A stretch of DNA of 5,479 bases from JANPLN01 sp043757265. GTDB lineage: Bacteria; Bdellovibrionota; Bdellovibrionia; Bdellovibrionales; JAGQZY01. Position 1 is the stretch's first letter. Every line of letters begins with the position of its first letter. The notes below the pieces were generated by a model, which was not told the DNA's origin, ran no database searches, and saw only the letters and a program-made list of their open reading frames with translations. The position numbers and the translations under genes were made by a program. Of this stretch, positions 5,190 to 5,479 are shown piece by piece. The stretch lies in the NCBI GenBank assembly GCA_043757265.1, contig JAYUQP010000020.1:1-5479 (forward strand), read 5' to 3'.

Positions 5190-5479
5190 TTAGAAGCTCA
5201 TTTCGAGGGCGAGGGCTGCGCGTCTTTGGGGTTCGGGGTAGCCGAATGTCATTTCTCTTTTTTGATTGAACACATTGTATACGCCCAGTTGGACAGAGGA
5301 GAGTTTGTTGATCTTTTGTGAGAAAAGGATGTCGGTGCTCGACCAGGCTGGGAGGCGGATGTCTTGGGTAGGGCTCATGTAATCCCAGATCGAGCTCCAT
5401 AATGTTTGTTGAAGGGTTAGTGATTGGTGTTTGCTCAGCTGGTAATCGAAACTGAAAAATGTTTGGTGCTCTGGCGAAA
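5190..5479 (-). CDS. TonB-dependent outer-membrane receptor, C-terminal 95 residues
   Basis: TonB-dependent receptors are 22-strand outer-membrane barrels that import siderophores, cobalamin, sugars or other ligands using energy from TonB-ExbB-ExbD. Only the end of the protein is present; the frame is open to the right edge of the window. The diagnostic part is the last strands: IRLPAWSSTDILFS (40-53 of the visible part), then VQLGVYNVFNQKREMTFGYP (62-81), EPQRR and a final strand ALALEMSF ending in Phe. The 'GVYNVFNQK...GYPxPxR...F' pattern is the classical end of the family (PF00593) and resembles the BtuB-like branch. The terminal Phe is the BAM recognition residue. The plug domain, TonB box and promoter are outside the window, so the ligand cannot be read. 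It converges with the plus-strand unit. Confidence 0.92.
   Translation of the reverse strand, partial: SPEHQTFFSFDYQLSKHQSLTLQQTLWSSIWDYMSPTQDIRLPAWSSTDILFSQKINKLSSVQLGVYNVFNQKREMTFGYPEPQRRAALALEMSF

Overview
The window reads as a piece of a Gram-negative chromosome of moderate G+C. Every protein except galU, priA and one tiny basic protein looks built for the envelope: a LolA-like exported protein, a Cys-anchored lipoprotein, a small beta-barrel, and the end of a TonB-dependent receptor. The lipoprotein's atypical '...SYQNCG' anchor resembles what I associate with Bdellovibrio-type bacteria (Bdellovibrionota, formerly in the Deltaproteobacteria). That assignment is an inference from style; no rRNA or other marker is present.

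Left block (1-2450, minus strand) is a compact three-gene unit read right to left: galU (UTP-glucose-1-phosphate uridylyltransferase), a LolA-like exported protein of unknown job, and the N-terminal third of priA (replication-restart helicase), which runs off the left edge. galU and the second gene overlap by four bases (ATGA). priA begins seven bases after the second gene with a TTG codon. Its N-terminal DNA-binding domain is followed almost directly by the helicase core, with no room for the winged-helix domain known from E. coli PriA.

A divergent intergenic region (2451-2619) separates this unit from a plus-strand unit (2620-4908). That unit encodes a 429-residue lipoprotein with one calcium-loop-like motif and a cysteine-rich tail, then, two bases after its stop codon, a 277-residue outer-membrane beta-barrel protein, and finally a 43-residue Lys/Arg-rich protein with a perfect Shine-Dalgarno. 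The tight lipoprotein-barrel spacing suggests the two products act together at the outer membrane; the function of the pair is not recognised.

Between the small gene and the convergent receptor gene lies a 281-base region without a supported gene (4909-5189). Its first 135 bases form a striking element: about 20-base complementary arms (two mismatches, one bulge) that start directly after the stop codon and enclose a GC-rich interior with a perfect 7-bp hairpin. It looks like a dispersed palindromic repeat or a structured RNA and is the most unexplained DNA in the window. The right end (5190-5479, minus) is the last 95 residues of a TonB-dependent outer-membrane receptor.
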